In this document: piece after piece, positions 13,801 to 24,716 of the stretch
Layout: each line of letters opens with the position of its first letter
How positions within the stretch are numbered: the stretch's first letter is position 1
Assembly (NCBI RefSeq): GCF_031877795.1
Contig: NC_133934.1
Span: forward strand, 106,766,610-106,830,609
DNA: 64,000 bases
Source of the DNA: Strix aluco
Taxonomy: Eukaryota > Chordata > Aves > Strigiformes > Strigidae
Reading direction: 5' to 3'
Notes under the pieces: generated by a model
What the model was told of the DNA's origin: nothing
The model's input: the letters and a program-made list of their open reading frames with translations, nothing else
Database searches by the model: none
Made by a program: the position numbers and the translations under genes

Positions 13801-14608
13801 TAAATATTTTTCCTACAAGTGCCAAACTAGGTACCATTCTGAGACTGCTAGAAAGGAAGGGAGCCTTCCCAAAGACCTCTAGGCTTTTGCTGCAGTTCTA
13901 GAGCTCCTGCAGATGGCTCTTAGAACCCCTGGCTCTATTCCTGGCAATGCCATTCCCTAGTCCATTAATCACAGCAGGCAGCTTCTTGTAGATACGGTTC
14001 AACTACACAAACCCTTCTGCCAGCAAGGCAGCCCTTACACATTATTAAGTAAAAGCCATTTCCAAGCAGTTAGCAGAGCCAACACTCTCAAAGGCAACAT
14101 GACAACTACTCCTGGAAGGACCACACTTCATAAACTATCACTGAGAAATTAAAAGAACCATTGTTTTGGTGTGAAAGAATACCGGTGTATACATCCCCTG
14201 CTCCTCAGTAGCAATTAACTAAGCAGAAGTAGGGAGTGTTGTCCCTCTCTTTCCCAGCTCCTTGAAGATCTCACACAGGGACAAATAAACACAGGAGTTA
14301 TGTTGGTTCCTGCAGCACTAAAACATCTGCTAAACAAAGCAGCGGAACAAGGATCCCTTAAGAGATGTTAATGCCTGAATGCAACTGGAAGCCTACTGGG
14401 AACACAGCTCAGGTTTGCAGAGACCCACAAAATACCAATGCACAAAGCACTCCAACTCTCCCATCCCTGCTTTTTGTGAGGGTGTGAGAGGAGAAAGGGA
14501 CTTTTAGGGCATGAAAAGGAAAAGAGTTTTCTTGCAAGCAGGTTGTGCAATCCAGAGCCTCAACTGCTGTATTCAGAACAGCTTTTCTTTAGGGAAAGGG
14601 AACCAACA
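7801..14608. other. Convergent 3' region between VASH1 and ANGEL1, no further gene seen
   Basis: No protein family or RNA gene is recognisable on either strand. Part of it must be ANGEL1 3' UTR on the minus strand, beginning below 14609. Minus-strand AATAAA signals (TTTATT on the plus strand) lie at 13126-13131, 10832-10837 and 9071-9076. Plus-strand AATAAA signals lie at 8315 and 9760-9781. The arrangement allows tail-to-tail overlap of the two transcripts. Short A-runs occur at about 8102-8117 and 8753-8767. Confidence 0.5.
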
Positions 14609-14778
14609 CTAACCCTCTCTAAGGCTGGAGATCTCCAAGCCAAAGCTAGCCAGCAGGCAGAGATGATCAGATGAACAAAAAGGATTTGGTAAGCCATTTG
14701 CCAGCAACAGGACATCTTCAGAGAGAAGGGAAAGGCGGCCAAGCAGCTTCAGGGCTCCATCCTGATACAGCCTTCGAC
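14609..14778 (-). CDS. ANGEL1: ANGEL1 exon 10, C-terminal catalytic Asp-His and stop
   Basis: It encodes RRLYQDGALKLLGRLSLLSE, DVLLLANGLPNPFCSSDHLC and LLASFGLEISSLREG, then TAG at 14611-14609. SSDH is the terminal EEP motif with the catalytic Asp and His. The acceptor is tttgtcag. The last few residues differ from human, which ends a little earlier. Confidence 0.94.
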
Positions 14779-17700
14779 CTGACAAAGAAAACAGAAAGAA
14801 ACATCAGCCAGAGACTGGTGCTGTAGATTAACCCTATAAACTCACAGGAGGATGCTTGTTGATGCTTTTCTATTCTTCCCCTGATGAATGAAGACAGCCT
14901 GCACAAACACTGCATCCACCTTTGAGCCTAGATGTAAAAGCAGTGAGCATCCTATAATACTGCTGTTCAATGGTTTCATATACTTGCAGGCACAGGAAAC
15001 AAGTACACACTAAATTCACCAGGCAGCTGCTTACACGAGAAGCTCCTTTCATGGTACTAAGTACTAGCAATAGCTTCAGATTCTCCCCTGAGGAGGAATT
15101 CATCTCTTCATTCCTAACCTCCTCACCAAAGTTGATTCTGACAGAATCCAAACCAGCTCAGAGACAGTTCCTGGATGCATTTACATGCAGCATAACTCCT
15201 GTTTCAGGCAGTAGAGAGGTGGTGCCATTGTAAGGTAACCAGAGTCACCACCTTCTAAGGCCAGTGTGTGGTATCAGTCAGACCAGAAGTCCAAGCCTTG
15301 AACTTAGGACCCAGCACTACCTGTTATCAGGAGCACAAGATAGTTATACAAAAGAACAGAATCCATTCTGTTCTAGCTTCCTCAAAAGCCTACATGAACC
15401 TAAGCGAAACACCTTCAGTTTTTCCACAGCAAAGGTAAACAGTGTCTTCTCATGATACCTGAGCAAACGCAGCTTCCACTTCGTGCATCATTTCAGTCAA
15501 AGTCACACCCTGTAGATCCAGCCCAGCTTAACAAAATGCACTGCCCAACACCAAGCTGCATTCTGGCATGCCCCACAGCCCTCTCCCAATGTCACAGGGA
15601 TAAGCCCTACACTGCCACACTCACCCCCCCTGTTTCCATTCTCCACAGGCTCCGCGGAGTAGAAGATATAATCTACAGTGGCTCCAAGCCCCATAGGCAT
15701 CGTTGTGACCTCCGGGCGTCCCCTCTGTGGCAGGAAGTGGCTGTAGACAGAGGTCAGGTTGAGGCCATGCTGGATAACGCCTGAGGACCTGCACATGAAC
15801 AGCCACCATTTACCAAGGAAGGAAAGAGAATGATGCAGTGTTCAGTACTGCAGTCACAGCTGAAGTTGGATGTCCCCTTGCTGATGCAACTGTCCAAACT
15901 ATTTCTACTTTGTGAACACATAAAGGACAGTCTTTCAGAATTATTCACTCCACTTACATTGAAGACAAAGTGGACTATGAACTTCCTGGGTCTCCAATAC
16001 CCAGTCCTGTCTATGCTCTTCATTTCCAACCTCACCAACACAATGCTGACAGAACAGCACCCAGCTGCTGAGACAATCCTGGGTGGATCTGGCTCTTCCA
16101 AGATAGCCCTCCTTACTCTCTTCCACCCTCACATTTATTTCAGCCTTTACTTCAGCCAGATTTTCAGTGCTCAGGAAAACTAAGACCGGGCTTGAAGAGT
16201 GGGGCCATGGAAGGTGTACCAAGTTACCTTGGGACAAATGGCTGGGGATCAGGGTCTTTCACCATGGCAGCAGGCTTGGGCCAGTGTGCAGGGCGGTCTG
16301 CAAAGGAGCAAAGAGATTCCAGCCAGACCTACACAGATCCTGGAACAGGCTGCTCATCCCAAGTCTGACAAGGTTCTCCTGAGACCAAATGAATCTTTTG
16401 CCCAAGAAGAGCAGATAGCTTCCAGTCACAGGTACCTTAAAGAAAAATATTCAAAGGGAACCCCAGGAACATCCTAAGAACAGATCAGTGCAAACAACTG
16501 AGAAATCATATTCTGTACTGCTACGGACTGTCCTTAAAGCATTTAATATTATCAAAGCTCAGGATACTTCAACCTTTGTTCTCAAAGAAAGTTCATCTGC
16601 CTTCGCCTACAGCTTTCTCAAACAGTGTCTAGAAAGGCAGAACAGAAATGGAGAGAGCAGAATCAGCCATGCTACAACACCCAGAGGTGAGGCAGTGTCT
16701 ACTAGGTACCAGCATCTGGAGACGTATATGTTGTGGCCATTGTGACATTAGTCTTCAGGTTTGTTCTCTCTCACCAAAAATCCTGAAGCAGAAAAGAAGT
16801 GTATATATACATACATAATTTCACTTTATATGAAACAGCCTCCAAGAGAGGCTGAATCTCAGTGCATCTCAAGGAACACTGTCAGTGTGTACGAGGGTGG
16901 TAAGACTGTATTCCTCTGAGCTCTCACAGAATCCATCAGTAATCACACAGCCACGGAAGGCAGCCTTCTGCCTTCCCCTTTTCTCACCAAGCATTACCTC
17001 CACCTCACATTTTCATCAAAATCGAGCTAGGAGAGTCACAAGCTGAAAAATCTCCCATTAATACCTGGTTTAGCATCTGTCACACCTTCCAACAGGACCA
17101 GCTGCAGTGGTCGTTCACAGGCAACATCACAAAATTGAAACTGGAGCAGGAAGTCCCGGCTGTACTTGTGTCTGCCTGCAGAGAAACATACAAGTTAAAA
17201 GAAAAAAATAATTGCAACAAAGTCACATCTACAGATAACATCTGCATCTCCATCTAAAGGTCTTTAGACCTTTAGACCTCTTAGAGCTCTTTAGTTTGAG
17301 AGAGGTTTTTGTGCCCAAGCACTCTGGTACCATGAGAACAGGAATCACTTAATAATAACCTAAATGTAGAACAGAACAGACACATAAATGTAGAACAGAG
17401 CACAGTTATTGCTATCTCTTTAGCTAATGCAACAGTCACGACCAACATCTTGACAAAACAAATTAAGAATGTCACCTCTGAGACACCACAAGTTCAAGGG
17501 ACCTTTAAGCAGATCAGTTAGTGTTCAACTCAAGGAAATGTTTGCCATAAAAGAAAAAACAATTCTGGAGATCAGGCTGAATACAAGTTCTACATTCAAA
17601 ATTCCAACAAAAGCTATTTAGTGTGGGCTCCTTTTTTTTAACCCTCTCTAAGGACAGCAGAGAACAGTCATGATTGCAACTGGGCTCTGAGGAATTATTT

Positions 17701-20700
17701 CCTAATAGTGGTGTGCAAATACCACCTAAAACCGCTCCCACAAACACCTGCAGCTGAAAGCTGTGGCTGCTGAACATGGTTTACAACTGTACAAAAGCAT
17801 AAGTCTGGGAATATGAAAGAGATATGTAGAGCAATGGTAGGGGAACATTCAGCTCCTGACTACAGAAAGAAAATGGCAGAAATTGGGCTACAGCAATAGA
17901 CTCCAGAAAAATTAAATTCAATTCATATACCAAGGAAATGGATAGAAGAGAATCTTTGCTTAGTGCCTCATGCAACACACACCCAAGCTACTCAGAGAGA
18001 CAGCAAGGCCCACAAACTGTCCATCCTCAGCAGACTCATGTTCTCAGTGCACACTGGAGCTCACCAGGTTTCTTTGGCTGGCACAGAGTGACATACTGGC
18101 AGCTGTCCGTTACACCCAGTGAGCTCGGCCACAGCGGAGCCAGCAGTTTCCGTGAATATAACTGCTGGGAAAAGTCTTCCTGACCAGACACCTGCAAGGA
18201 GGCCAGAAACAGGAGAGGAAACATCAGCAACACAGAGCAGAACTTCTGCAAGCTACAATATACGTACATACACTTGCAAGAGCAAGACAGGAAAATGCTC
18301 TCACAGAAAGGCACAAACTAAACTATTCAGAATATCGTGCAAATATAATAAACCTTCAGCTGTGGGAGACAGATACAATTAGCTAAAAGTCCCCTGACAA
18401 GATACTTTGCAGGCATGTATTACTGAACTGATGATTCAGCTTGAAAGCCAATGATGCTGTTGATCATGGATACACAGTAACAGGTAACCACAAGAGACTC
18501 TACCATAGGTGCCCATTTCAAACTGTTTTCAGATCAAACATTCGTGTAACATTTCAGCAAATCTTGGTGGAGTTGTACTCCCCTACACTTCCAGTCACAC
18601 AGGCACAAAAATCCCATCTCAAGGAAGAACCAGGACCTGACATTAAGTGATCTATTATCACTGGTTTGCCTCAAGAGAAACCAAAAAAGCAGTGGTGGAA
18701 ACAACACGCACACATTTGTCCGCTTCCTTCCCCACCAGTGCTAGAGGCATTGGGGAAGACTGCTGAATAACTGAATTCAATATTCAGACTATTTCCTCAT
18801 GAGAGGAAGGACACAGCCATGCACTTCTCTAGCATCATGCAATAATGAGCTACCCAATCCCATTTCTGGCTGACACCTACCTTCCAGGCTGGCATCCCAT
18901 GGTAGGAAAGTTCACCGTTCCGGATGAATTTGTAGAGTGGGGAATCAGGTACAGAGTTCAGGTCTCCACACAAGATGACAGGATAGTAGCCGCCTTTAGT
19001 AGTTTTTGCAATCTTGTCGATCTCTGCTAGGAGCAAGGCCATCTGGGCCAGTTTGATATCTCCCCGCCGGGGATTGAACAACACATGAGTGTTGGCCACA
19101 CACAAAGGACTGACTGCCTTCAGATCTAGGCCCTCCGGGAGCAGAGGCTGCAGCAGCAGCACCAAGCCCACATTATCCCGATTGAGGACATCCAGGCCAG
19201 GCCGGAAATATTCTATGGGACTGAAGCTGATCAGCTGGAACCTGCTGTGCTTATAGCATACTGCACAGCCATCTGTCTTCGTCCCAGTTCTCCGTTTATA
19301 GAAGCACACAAAGCCTGAAAAGAAGCCATCACCTATTAAAAGGTTTATCCAGTCACTATCTCAGGCTCCCCCCATCAGCTGGGGAGTTCAGCAAGTTTGT
19401 GTAGCAGATGAGATTCCTACTACATCTGGATATGGCATTATACCCAATTCTGTTCCAATAATCACAGTTTATCATTTATCATTGAGGATATTTTCTCTCT
19501 CCTTGTCCTTCTAGGACCCTCTCACTTTTATTACACTGATCTGTCAACTATGAGAAAGATCAATTACAAAAGAAAGGGTGAAAGCCTAGGCAGACAGTTC
19601 AGAAGTAGGGCCAGCAGCCATGTGACAAACAGGATGAGCTCTCTTGAGACCACATGCTTTGAAGATGTTAAGCAGGAAGCACTGCTTGGCCAGTCCCATG
19701 AGCTGGAGGTACAGACCCACAAAAGCAGGACATACCCATCTCCTTGAACATCGGTTCCAGCTGCTCCCAGTAATGGTTCTCTTGCACCTCCTGGAGACAC
19801 AGAACCTGGAAGGAAGGCAGAGACCTCACTCGCTCCACCAGTATTTGCTAGTTACCTTGTTTTGGGGAAGGAAGAAAGTGGAAAAATGCACTCACATACC
19901 AACCCTGCAACCAGAAAGGTCATCACTGCAACTCTGTCTTGTACTTTCCAGATAGAGAGCAATAACCTTCTGGGTCACAATAGCTTATCATTCAGTTTTC
20001 CAGTGACGAGGCAGAAGATCCTTCATCACACAAAGAGGACTCAAAGAATAGAAAAAGTCATGAAGTCCTCTTCTATGCAGGCTTCCCCTTCTGTGCTGCC
20101 TTGTAAACCTGGTCCTTTCCTCCCCAAACACACATCATCTCTTCTTCCTCTACTTCTGCTGTTTAAAGAAGTTAAGCCCTCCTATCAAAGTATGACTAGT
20201 TTCTACAGTAACACAATCAAAGCAAGACAGACACCAAAAAAATATATGAACAAGGCCTCAAACACCCTCAGAGGAATCAGTGTTCAGTTACCAAGCAGGT
20301 AGTATCTTCCTAGAACTCCTCCCTCATGTTCTCTTTTTTTTTTTTCTTTTTTTTTTTTTTGTTAAATTAACGCTCTTAGGTCAAACAAGGAATTCAAATT
20401 CTGGTGACACTGACGTGCGAAGGGCTCAGTCATACTCACATCAGGATCCCAGTGCTGGATCTCCTGCAAAAGGTTTGGATAGCGGTAGTTCCAGTTCAGG
20501 ATGTCTGGATGACAGTGTAGGTAGAGATCAAGGCCCTGCTCCACCAGGTCCTGGGCAAGGATGTTGTAAGACATGACTCGAAATTCAAAAAGAGAAGTGT
20601 TTTTTGAGACCTGCTCTAGCACACAGGGCTGGACAGAAAGATCTTCCCAGTCTCTCCATAAAATCTCTATATGTAAGAGACAAAAAGTCAAGTTACAGTC

Positions 20701-23567
20701 ATGCTGGGTACCCTGCTGATACTTTTGACCCACTGGGACCCAGAAAATAGCCATTCTCATTCTCTAAGCCAGAGTGTTGTAGCCTCTGAGCAAATCCTCA
20801 CCCACTCTGGTTTTCTGGTGCTCTTTTTGGATGCCTTTGGATAGTTGTCAATGGGGTTGACACAACAGAGGACCAGTCAAGCATACTGAAACACTCAGCC
20901 AGCTTTTGGGTGCTTTTTATATTATAAAGCCAGTACTTGGGAACAGTTCCTGGGAAATAAACATTTATTGATGTTCAGACCAGATGGTCTAATAGCACAG
21001 AGACTACTACCTGTGACCAGCCCTCCCTCAGCAAAAACTCACTTTAGTTTTCACTACCAGATCCTGTCAATTCTGCATGGACAGATACAATCAATGTCTT
21101 ACTGACAGCAAGCCCAGACACAATAACCTGACCACAATCACTACAAATGCAAATACCAAAATGAACATTAGATTCAGAGCTGTTACTACTGACCATGGTA
21201 GGGTACGTCTGTCAGAAGAGGACTAAATTGTATCGTATCCTGAATGGGCCAGGCTGGGGGTTCCGTTGGCACTGTCTCTGCGTCACGTGCTAAACTCCAG
21301 GCCAGCACAGCTGGGTCTTCATTCTGCACTTCTACACCGATAGCAGCACAGCCAGCTATCTGGTGATCTGACTGTGGCACCACAGCTGCCCAAGGGGCAC
21401 TGCCTGCTACAGCCACTGTTTCCTCTGGTGCTAATTTTGCCAGTTCAGTCACTGCATGATCTTGCGGTTCTGCAGAAGCCAAGGCATGTAGCTCTGTGAG
21501 CTGCTGACCAGCACACTGGGTGACTTCTGGAGCTGAATTCAGGTCACTGAGGCTAGTCATCAATAGCTCTGAACCTTCTAACCAGTCACTAGTGAGGGTA
21601 ACTGATACTTTCCCCACTGCTGGAACACTCTCACTGGCTGGCAAATTCCCTGCTCCTTCCTCCAGCCACTGCTGAAGAAGGGCTTCTTGCTCTTCTGGGA
21701 CCGACCTTCCTCTGGTCGCAGCAAAGACGCCTTCTATCTGGGTGGACGTGCTCTTCGCCAGAAGCACATTCTTTCGACAGGTAAAGAAAGCATCTGCCAT
21801 TTAAAAGCAAACAAAACCAACATAAGACAGATGGAAATCCTCACTTTTTCTTTTTCCTATGCATTTGCTGAAACTGTGCAATACAACCATTCAGTATAGC
21901 AAACCAAACGACTTCTCTGAAGAAAAACAGTTACAGTCTGAATAACTTAATCTGCCTTCCCCTCAACACTAGGCCACAGTCCAATTCTAGTTACGTTAGA
22001 CAAAGTCACTGAAACTGTACAGGATGGCAATGGCTTTACCAACTCTAAGGAATGCAATTCTAACTTATACAGCGTCACAGCCAAGCTAAAAGGCTTGTGG
22101 AAATTATCAACTCTCAGCAACAAATGTAAAGGCACAGTCTATAGAACTTAGCTGATGGGGTCTACAGGCTAAGAAGCCAAGCTCCTGTAGATTAGCACTT
22201 GGAGCAAGTTTCTTTCCAGGGATTAAGAAAGTAGAGTTCAGCTAAGAGGATCAAACATATCACAAGAATGTGTTATGGAAGATAAAACTGTTGTTATTAA
22301 GAGATGAAAAATAAAGACACAGAGGGACCAACATATGCAGTTAAAAGCCTTATTAGAGGGCATTTATGCACAGCAGTCTTGGTAAGAATTACAGATCACC
22401 TAATGACTGACATCTCTGGTCAAAAAATTTAAAAATCCCTGTTGTTGATGTAACACTTGAATATTCTAATATTGGTGTGGTAAAGCAGAAAGACAGGGAG
22501 TCTCTTCACTTGTATCTATATAAGAGATGATGGCATTTACATTTTGCTATGAATTCTGCAGACATTAGTCCCTTCTGTTGACTAGCAATTTCTGTTGTCT
22601 ACAAATCACTTTTACTCTAATGTATCCCTGTGACAGTCAGTCAGCCAGAGCAATAACATACAGGAGTCAGCAATACCCATGTATGCTTTTACTGTATCCT
22701 CCATGTCAAAGCTTCCTGTATGTGTCAGAAATGGAGCTTTAAGAACCATACTCCTCTCTGTAGTTTTGTAATTAAGCTCATGAACATCAGAAATACCAAT
22801 GCACCGAGTTAATATTCACACACCACTAGCCAGGCATAGCTGTTACAAGAGCACGTTACTACAGGATGGGAGCTGAGTTTGAGAGGAGTCAGCTAGCTGC
22901 TCGCTACAACCACAGCGTGCCAGTGGCTGCTACAGGCCTGGGGACAGGTTCAGGCAGGAGGGTGGATTTATATCAACACAGTCACCAGGGACTCTGAAGT
23001 AGCAGCAGGATCTAGGAAACTAAGTGAAATATTGATGTACGCAAAGCAGGAGTTCATTCATGAGCCACGCACAGGTCCCTGGAAAGCCACAGACCTCAGA
23101 GCGGCCCATATCCACAGACGTCCCCAAACCTGCAGCGCAGGTCTGGGCCAGGAGGCTCAGGCCCCACGCAGACTGCAGTCTGCCACTGCAGCACAACAGT
23201 CAGCGACTGTTCCCTCCAAAAACCCAGCCCCTCAGCTGCCCCGGGGGCGCGCAGCCCCGGCCCGGCACAAGTGCCCGCGCCACCTCGGGCAGCTGCCCCA
23301 GGGCCCCCACCCGCCCGCCTCTCCTGCTGCCCAGGGCGAGGCACCCGGTGAGCTACGGGGCAGCCGGCACGACCCTGGCTCCCAGCCGCCGAGGCCCCTC
23401 CGGCCGCATCCCCCTCAGGCCAGGGCGGGGGGAGGCGAGGGCCCCCGCCGCCGGCTCTCCCGGCTCCCGCCGCCGCCCGCCCGCCCGCTCGGGGCCGGGT
23501 TACCTCGGAGGGCCCGGAGGAGCCGCGCCGCCGGCAGCAGCACGTAGCAGAGCACGGTGCCGATCAT
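14609..23567 (-). CDS. ANGEL1: ANGEL1, complete ten-exon gene (CCR4-like endonuclease/exonuclease/phosphatase family)
   Basis: ANGEL1 belongs to the CCR4/nocturnin EEP superfamily; the human protein binds eIF4E and is found at ER/Golgi membranes. Exons in transcript order: 23567-23504, 21793-21194, 20666-20440, 19805-19736, 19314-18881, 18191-18065, 17175-17065, 16297-16228, 15788-15625 and 14778-14609. All borders are AG/GT, phases agree, and the total is 2037 bases or 678 residues; human is about 670. Visible motifs: hydrophobic N-terminus LCYVLLPAARLL; acidic low-complexity region at about 25-220; MSYNILAQD (Asn256); LCLQEVQE (metal-binding Glu303); ANTH (395-397); CGDLNS (Asp438, Asn440); DYIF (607-610); and SSDHLCLLASF (Asp660, His661). 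The eIF4E-binding pattern YxxxxLL is at Tyr512-Leu518 (YSRDFLL). ANGEL2 is less likely given the long N-terminus and the VASH1 neighbour. Confidence 0.96.
15625..15788 (-). CDS. ANGEL1: ANGEL1 exon 9, EEP domain
   Basis: It encodes SSGVIQHGLNLTSVYSHFLP, QRGRPEVTTMPMGLGATVDY and IFYSAEPVENGNRG. The run LTSVYSHFLPQRGRPEVTTM is nearly identical to human. The donor lies in a run of seven G; using the last G as the intron start keeps the frame with exon 10. Confidence 0.94.
16228..16297 (-). CDS. ANGEL1: ANGEL1 exon 8, divergent linker
   Basis: A 70-base exon encoding RPAHWPKPAAMVKDPDPQPF and VPR. Only its first residues resemble human (RPAGW). The remainder is Pro-rich here where I recall an acidic stretch in human, at the same length. 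Splice sites (ctcctttgcag / GTAACT) and phase fit both neighbours, which is the main support. Confidence 0.85.
17065..17175 (-). CDS. ANGEL1: ANGEL1 exon 7, eIF4E-binding motif
   Basis: It encodes RHKYSRDFLLQFQFCDVACE, RPLQLVLLEGVTDAKP. YSRDFLL fits YxxxxL-phi; the same site in human reads YGRDFLL and is the described eIF4E-binding motif. The acceptor is tctctgcag and the donor is GTATTA. Confidence 0.94.
17254..17275. repeat. Inverted repeat in ANGEL1 intron 6
   Basis: ctaaaggtc (17254-17262) and gacctttag (17267-17275) are exact 9-base arms around a four-base loop. It lies about 80 bases upstream, in transcript order, of the exon 7 acceptor. No function can be assigned. Confidence 0.8.
18065..18191 (-). 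CDS. ANGEL1: ANGEL1 exon 6
   Basis: It encodes VSGQEDFSQQLYSRKLLAPL, WPSSLGVTDSCQYVTLCQPK and KP, and ends one base into a Gly codon. The acceptor is ccttgcag and the donor is GTGAGC. It matches the human segment WPSSLGITDCCQYVT closely. Confidence 0.94.
18881..19314 (-). CDS. ANGEL1: ANGEL1 exon 5, central EEP domain
   Basis: This 434-base exon encodes GFVCFYKRRTGTKTDGC, EYFRPGLDVLNRDNVGLVL, CVANTHVLFNPRRGDIKLAQ and ILCGDLNSVPDSPLY, ending in GMPAWK. ANTH and GDLN are active-site motifs. The acceptor is ttttcag and the donor is GTAGGT, in phase 0. Confidence 0.96.
19736..19805 (-). CDS. ANGEL1: ANGEL1 exon 4, metal-binding glutamate
   Basis: A 70-base exon with a strong polypyrimidine acceptor (ccttccttccag) and donor GTATGT. 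It encodes VLCLQEVQENHYWEQLEPMF and KEM. LQEVQ carries the Mg-binding Glu of the CCR4 family. Confidence 0.95.
20334..20360. repeat. Poly-T tract in ANGEL1 intron 3
   Basis: T12 C T14, A-rich on the ANGEL1 coding strand. No neighbouring repeat body is recognised, so this is a simple homopolymer rather than a clear retrotransposon tail. Confidence 0.85.
20440..20666 (-). CDS. ANGEL1: ANGEL1 exon 3, start of the EEP catalytic domain
   Basis: It encodes ILWRDWEDLS, then EFRVMSYNILAQDL and YLHCHPDILNWNYRYPNLL, ending in HWDPD. MSYNILAQ is the first EEP motif, with its catalytic-site Asn. The acceptor is catatag and the donor is GTGAGT. A T-rich tract (A-rich on the coding strand) lies 80 bases past the donor at 20334-20360. 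Confidence 0.94.
21194..21793 (-). CDS. ANGEL1: ANGEL1 exon 2, variable acidic N-terminal region
   Basis: This 600-base exon has acceptor aaatggcag and donor GTCAGT. It encodes DAFFTCRKNVLLAKS at its start and VPYHE at its end. The middle is Glu/Ala/Ser-rich and poorly conserved with human in my recollection; only the two ends are clearly alignable. It lies before the catalytic domain. Confidence 0.92.
21795..23220. other. ANGEL1 intron 1, no other feature seen
   Basis: About 1.4 kb of ordinary unique-looking sequence between exon 2 and the CpG island. I see no exon, repeat or RNA gene here on either strand. Confidence 0.5.
23504..23567 (-). CDS. ANGEL1: ANGEL1 exon 1, start codon and N-terminal hydrophobic segment
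   Basis: The start ATG is at 23567-23565, with G at -3 and A at +4. An in-frame TGA lies upstream in the GC-rich leader, with only GTG codons between, so this is the natural start. It encodes MIGTVLCYVLLPAARLLRAL plus R, which parallels human MIASCLCYLLLPATRLFRAL. The donor is GTAACC. The first base of the Asp22 codon is here and the rest is in exon 2. Confidence 0.93.
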
Positions 23568-23824
23568 ACCGCCCGGCGCGGCGCGGCGCAGCTCGGCCTC
23601 CACCGCCCCCGGCCCGGCCCCAGCGAGGCGACGCACCGCGCCGGCCCCGCCTCAGCAACGACCTTACGGCGCGGCCTCGGCCTAAGCCCCGGCGCCGCGC
23701 AGGCACTCACCGCGTCGGGCCGCCGCGCCGCAGGGACTGGAGGCTGCCCCGGGCCTGCGCCTGGGCCTGGGCCTCCTGCGCTGCTCCGGGGCCGCCCGCT
23801 CCCCGGAGGCCGCGGCCGGCCGGT

Positions 23825-23849
23825 GGGCCGGGCCGGGCCGGGCCGGGCC
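23825..23849. repeat. (GGGCC)5 tandem repeat in the ANGEL1 promoter
   Basis: Five exact GGGCC units followed directly by GGGGTGGGG. The plus strand (template for ANGEL1) is the G-rich one and has enough G-runs of three or more for a G-quadruplex. It lies about 260-285 bases upstream of the start codon. Confidence 0.9.
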
Positions 23850-23960
23850 GGGGTGGGGCCGTGCCCGCCCCGCTGTGGGGCAGGGGCGCAGCCGGGGGAC
23901 GGTCTCTGTGCGGCGGGGCCCGGCAGCACGGCTGTGCCCGGGGGTCAGCAGTTGTGACCC

Positions 23961-24716
23961 TCAGCAGGGTGACGGCGGCTTCCTGGCCTCGCCACCCTCA
24001 AATTTGTGTTTTCGAACAAAAGTTTTCACACCCCGTCACTCGTTCTCCAGAAAAGTGAAGAGAAAGGAAAATTTCCTCGATTTTTTGCCCTGGAAAGCCA
24101 CCAAGCAAATAAATTCCCATGTGCTCCAGATAAGTTAATAATTACACAGGCTTTGCAAGCACAGTTGATGATAGTCAAGGGTTTGCAGCACACAAGCTCT
24201 ATGTGGATAAATGCCATTGAGGGTGGGTGAAATACCAGCACGAGAGCGTGCTTCCCTCAGTGTGCTGCTCACAGGTCACCACAGCTATGCCAAATCACTC
24301 CCTCACACGGCTGTGAGCACACTGTGGCCTTTGCAAGTTGAGACCCGCCACATGTTGAAACCAGACAGTTTCATATGAAAAGAGAAATCCCGGTTGAAGT
24401 CTACATTTCTAATGTTTTGCTTTGTTCCACATTTAAATGTATACAATATCTAAATGCAAATAGATCAAACTGAGCACCACTATGGCTTTTTACACCAAAT
24501 ACACAAATGTGTCATCTTGGTAGCCTTCTTCCAAACTCTCTTTAAGATGGGCACTTGTAATGGACTCAAGACTCATGTCATGCCTGCCTTTTGTGCTGAC
24601 GAGTGCTGCCAAACTGCTCCTTCAATGGTGACCAGCTGCTGTCTCCTGGGTTACTGAAAGGGAATGAAAGGGCTCAAACAAATGAATTTCTAACAATTAT
24701 TAAGGCTAAACTGATC
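23961..24716. other. Intergenic DNA upstream of ANGEL1
   Basis: Ordinary sequence following the CpG island; no exon, repeat or RNA gene recognised. Confidence 0.45.

Larger units (their letters stand above)
23220..23960 (-). promoter_or_regulatory. ANGEL1: CpG island and promoter region of ANGEL1
   Basis: About 740 bases are extremely G+C- and CpG-rich against an AT-rich background. They include ANGEL1 exon 1 and the first part of intron 1. No TATA box is visible, as usual for housekeeping CpG-island promoters. The island extends about 400 bases upstream of the start codon. The lack of stops on both strands here produces long spurious open frames. No divergent gene is recognisable to the right. 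Confidence 0.85.

Noticed and set aside
23060-24058. 332-codon plus-strand open frame antisense to ANGEL1 exon 1
   Set aside because: It lies in the CpG island, where stop codons are rare in every frame. The product is Pro/Arg/Gly low complexity with no family resemblance.
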